Positions 61,795-64,000 of a DNA stretch of 64,000 nucleotides are shown here, piece by piece (the first letter of the stretch is position 1; each line of letters starts with the position of its first letter). The notes below the pieces were generated by a model, which saw only the letters and a list, made by a program, of their open reading frames with translations, was not told where the DNA came from and did not search any database. A program made the translations under genes and the position numbers. Source of the stretch: DASUAS01 sp963720765 (GTDB lineage Bacteria > Actinomycetota > Acidimicrobiia > IMCC26256 > DASPTH01); contig CAVRGS010000001.1 in assembly GCA_963720765.1 (NCBI GenBank), forward strand, positions 124,001 to 188,000. Reading direction: 5' to 3'.

Positions 61795-63658
61795 ATGTCT
61801 TCTTCGCCGCGCCCTGCGCAACGTCGCGATCGTCGCCCACGTCGACCACGGCAAGACCACCCTCGTCGACGCCATGCTGCGCCAGACCGGGTCCTTCGGC
61901 GCCCGCGAGGAGGTCGTCGACCGGGTCATGGACTCGACCGACCTCGAGCGCGAGAAGGGCATCACGATCCTCGCCAAGAACACCGCGGTGCGCTACGGCG
62001 ACGTGAAGATCAACATCATCGACACGCCCGGCCACGCCGACTTCGGCGGCGAGGTCGAGCGGGGCCTCACGATGGTCGACGGCGTGCTGCTCCTCGTCGA
62101 CGCCAGCGAAGGCCCGCTGCCCCAGACCCGGTTCGTGCTGCGCAAGACGCTCGAGGCGCGCCTGCCGGTGATCCTCGTGGTGAACAAGGTCGACCGCAGC
62201 GACGCGCGCGTGGCGGAGGTGGTGCACGAGGTGGAGGAGCTGTTCCTCGACCTCGACGCCGACGAGCACCAGATCGACTTCCCGATCGTCTACTGCAACG
62301 CACGCGACGGGCGGGCGTCGCTCGACGGCGACGACCCCGATCTCGTCGACGCGGTCGACGGAGGCGCCGACGGCCTCAAGCCGCTGTTCGAGGTCCTCCT
62401 CGACCACATCCCCGCGCCGGAGTACGACGAGGACCACCCGTTCCAGGCCCTGGTCACCAACCTCGACGCGTCGCCGTACGTCGGCCGCATCGCGCTCTGC
62501 CGGGTGCGCCACGGGTCCCTGCGCAAGGGGCAGCCGGTGGAGTGGTGCAAGGCCGACGGCACCAGCGAGACCGTCCGCATCACGGAGCTCTACGTCACCG
62601 AGGCGCTCGAACGGATCGACGCCGACGAGGTCGGTCCGGGCGAGATCATGGCGATCGCCGGTCTCCCTGACGTCACCATCGGCGAGACCCTCACCGATCC
62701 GGACGACCCGCGCCCGCTGCCCGTCACCCACGTCGACGACCCGAGCCTGTCGATGACCATCGGCATCAACACCTCGCCCCTGTCGGGGCAGGACGGCGAC
62801 AAGCTCACCGCCCGCCAGGTGAAGTCGCGCCTCGACGCCGAGCTGGTCGGCAACGTGTCGCTGCGCGTGCTCAACACCGATCGTCCCGACGCATGGGAGG
62901 TGCAGGGCCGCGGCGAGCTCCAGCTCGCGGTGCTGGTCGAGATGATGCGCCGCGAGGGATTCGAGCTCACCGTGGGCAAGCCCGAGGTCGTCACCCGCGA
63001 GGTGAACGGCAAGATCCACGAGCCGGTGGAGCACGTGACCATCGACGTGCCCGAGGACTACCTGGGCGTCGTCACCCAGCTGCTCGCGCTGCGCAAGGGG
63101 CGCATGGAGCAGATGGTCAACCACGGCACCGGTTGGGTGCGCATGGAGTACCTCGTACCGGCTCGGGGGCTCATCGGCTTCCGTACCGAGTTCATGACCG
63201 AGACGCGCGGCACCGGGATGCTCCACCACGTGTTCGACCGGTACGAGCCGTGGCACGGTGCGCTGCGCACACGCCCCACGGGCTCACTCGTGGCCGACCG
63301 TCGCGGGATGACCAACACGTTTGCGTTGATGAACCTCCAGGAACGCGGCCAGATGCTCGTGGGACCGGGCGTCGAGGTCTACGAGGGCATGATCGTGGGG
63401 GAGAACGCCCGCTCCGACGAGATGGACGTGAACATCATCAAGGAGAAGAAGCTCACCAACATGCGGGCGTCGGGCTCCGACAACACCGAGCGTCTGGTGC
63501 CGCCGCGGCCGATGTCGCTCGAGCAGGCACTCGAGTTCATCGCCGACGACGAGTGCGTCGAGGTCACGCCCCACAACGTGCGGCTGCGCAAGGTCGTCCT
63601 CGACCAGCAGACCCGTGGTCGCGCCCGTTCGAACGCCAAGCACGCCGAACGCGGCTGA
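61795..63658 (+). CDS. typA: Ribosome-associated GTPase TypA/BipA (frameshift near start)
   Basis: The translational GTPase TypA, about 620 residues, normally intact in all bacteria. VAHVDHGKTTLVDAML is the P-loop, DTPGHADFGGEVERGL the switch II and NKVDRSDA the G4 motif; the C-terminal domain ends with RPMSLEQALEFIADDECVEV. The ATG at 61795 opens MSSSPRP, but the P-loop region is in another frame, so one base appears missing within 61798-61818; no in-frame start codon exists for the long frame. Because the gene is housekeeping, this argues for a sequence error rather than a real pseudogene. Confidence 0.9.
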
Positions 63659-63737
63659 CGGCGACGGGTCGCCGCCGATGTCGGCGCCCATGCTCCGTCA
63701 GGGTGGGCCCGCATCGGCCGATCGGTGAGACCGTCGG

Positions 63738-63743
63738 TACCAT
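63738..63743 (+). promoter_or_regulatory. -10 box (TACCAT) of ctaA
   Basis: TACCAT, 7 nt before ATG 63751. Confidence 0.45.
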
Positions 63744-63750
63744 CGCTCTC

Positions 63751-64000
63751 ATGCGAGTGCCGCACCTGAGCCCGCTCGCGTACCGCCGGATCACGATCGT
63801 GGCCGCGGTGCTGCTGGCGATCATCATCGTCACCGGAGCGGCGGTGCGTCTGACCAGTTCGGGCCTCGGGTGTCCCGTCGGCGTGAGCTGTCCCAAGAGC
63901 CAGCTCCAGGCGCACGGGGCATCCAGCGAACACGCGACGATCGAGCACCTCAACCGGCTCTTCACCGGCCTCGTGTCGGTCGCGGTGATCCTCGCGGTCC
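63751..64000 (+). CDS. ctaA: Heme A synthase CtaA/COX15, N-terminal part (runs off window)
   Basis: The first 83 codons of heme A synthase, which oxidises the methyl group of heme O for cytochrome aa3 oxidase. After a short basic start comes helix 1 (ITIVAAVLLAIIIVTGAAVR), then LTSSGLGCPVGVSCPKSQLQ with the Cys pair of the extracellular loop, then EHATIEHLNRLFTGLVSVAV with the heme-ligand His region. The pattern RLTxSGLGCP ... E.LNR..TG is diagnostic. The start ATG is fixed by TACCAT 7 nt upstream. The gene continues beyond 64000. Confidence 0.85.
   Translation, partial: MRVPHLSPLAYRRITIVAAVLLAIIIVTGAAVRLTSSGLGCPVGVSCPKSQLQAHGASSEHATIEHLNRLFTGLVSVAVILAV

Overview
The window looks like a very GC-rich actinobacterial chromosome, most plausibly from the class Acidimicrobiia or a relative (inferred from gene content and style, not from a marker phylogeny). 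Supporting signs are a mycothiol-type amidase (Mca), F420/LLM-type oxidoreductases, an SCO6745-family protein, a PHA storage module, many GTG starts, and many promoters whose -10 box (TAnnnT) lies only 6-8 nt before the start codon, as expected for leaderless mRNAs. I found no rRNA, tRNA, CRISPR array, transposase or phage gene.

Layout. 1-5.5 kb: two amidohydrolases, an NTF2-like protein, a class III aminotransferase, a GAP-family membrane protein and an SDR. 5.5-13.1 kb: two transcription units facing apart, carrying an adenosine/adenine-deaminase-like hydrolase, two Rieske oxygenases, a dihydroorotase-like amidohydrolase, a molybdenum hydroxylase large subunit and a 2OG-Fe(II) oxygenase. 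This resembles a peripheral pathway for an N-heterocycle. 13.4-16 kb: a DHFR-like reductase and two chlorohydrolase/deaminase-type amidohydrolases, one with its middle deleted. 16-27.5 kb: SDR, phosphotransferase, PHA depolymerase, GST, LLM oxidoreductase, SDR, cyclase, SCO6745 protein, class II aldolase, amidohydrolase, ASCH protein, PNPOx-like protein and MarR. 27.5-34.6 kb: P450 with MFS pump, a secreted NodB deacetylase, VOC, YceI/MarR pair, NTF2-like protein, methyltransferase and nitroreductase. 34.7-41.6 kb: D-aminoacylase-type hydrolase, then an IclR regulator divergent from a D-aminoacylase / Rieske / NTF2-like / cupin operon. 41.7-44.3 kb: PHA synthase, XRE regulator and phasin-like protein. 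44.3-53.9 kb: Mca, AlkB-like protein, MFS, cell-wall glucosaminidase, membrane protein with an APT-repeat tail, acyl-CoA synthetase, NuoF-like flavoprotein and secreted lipase. 53.9-64 kb: phosphatase, LLM oxidoreductase, AspH-like hydroxylase, alpha-oxoamine synthase, E2-like acyltransferase, poly-gamma-glutamate hydrolase, MTAP-like phosphorylase, PIG-L, HD protein, TypA and the start of CtaA.

The content is that of a free-living catabolic generalist: eight amidohydrolase-superfamily genes, three Rieske oxygenases, three SDRs, two LLM oxidoreductases, a P450 and a molybdenum hydroxylase, together with carbon storage as PHA.

At least ten genes are interrupted by a one- or two-base shift, including the housekeeping gene typA. 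This is best explained by residual indel errors in a long-read or draft assembly, so most are annotated as single genes with the shift stated. Two loci (13970-14639 and about 23838-23942) look like real or assembly-made internal deletions.
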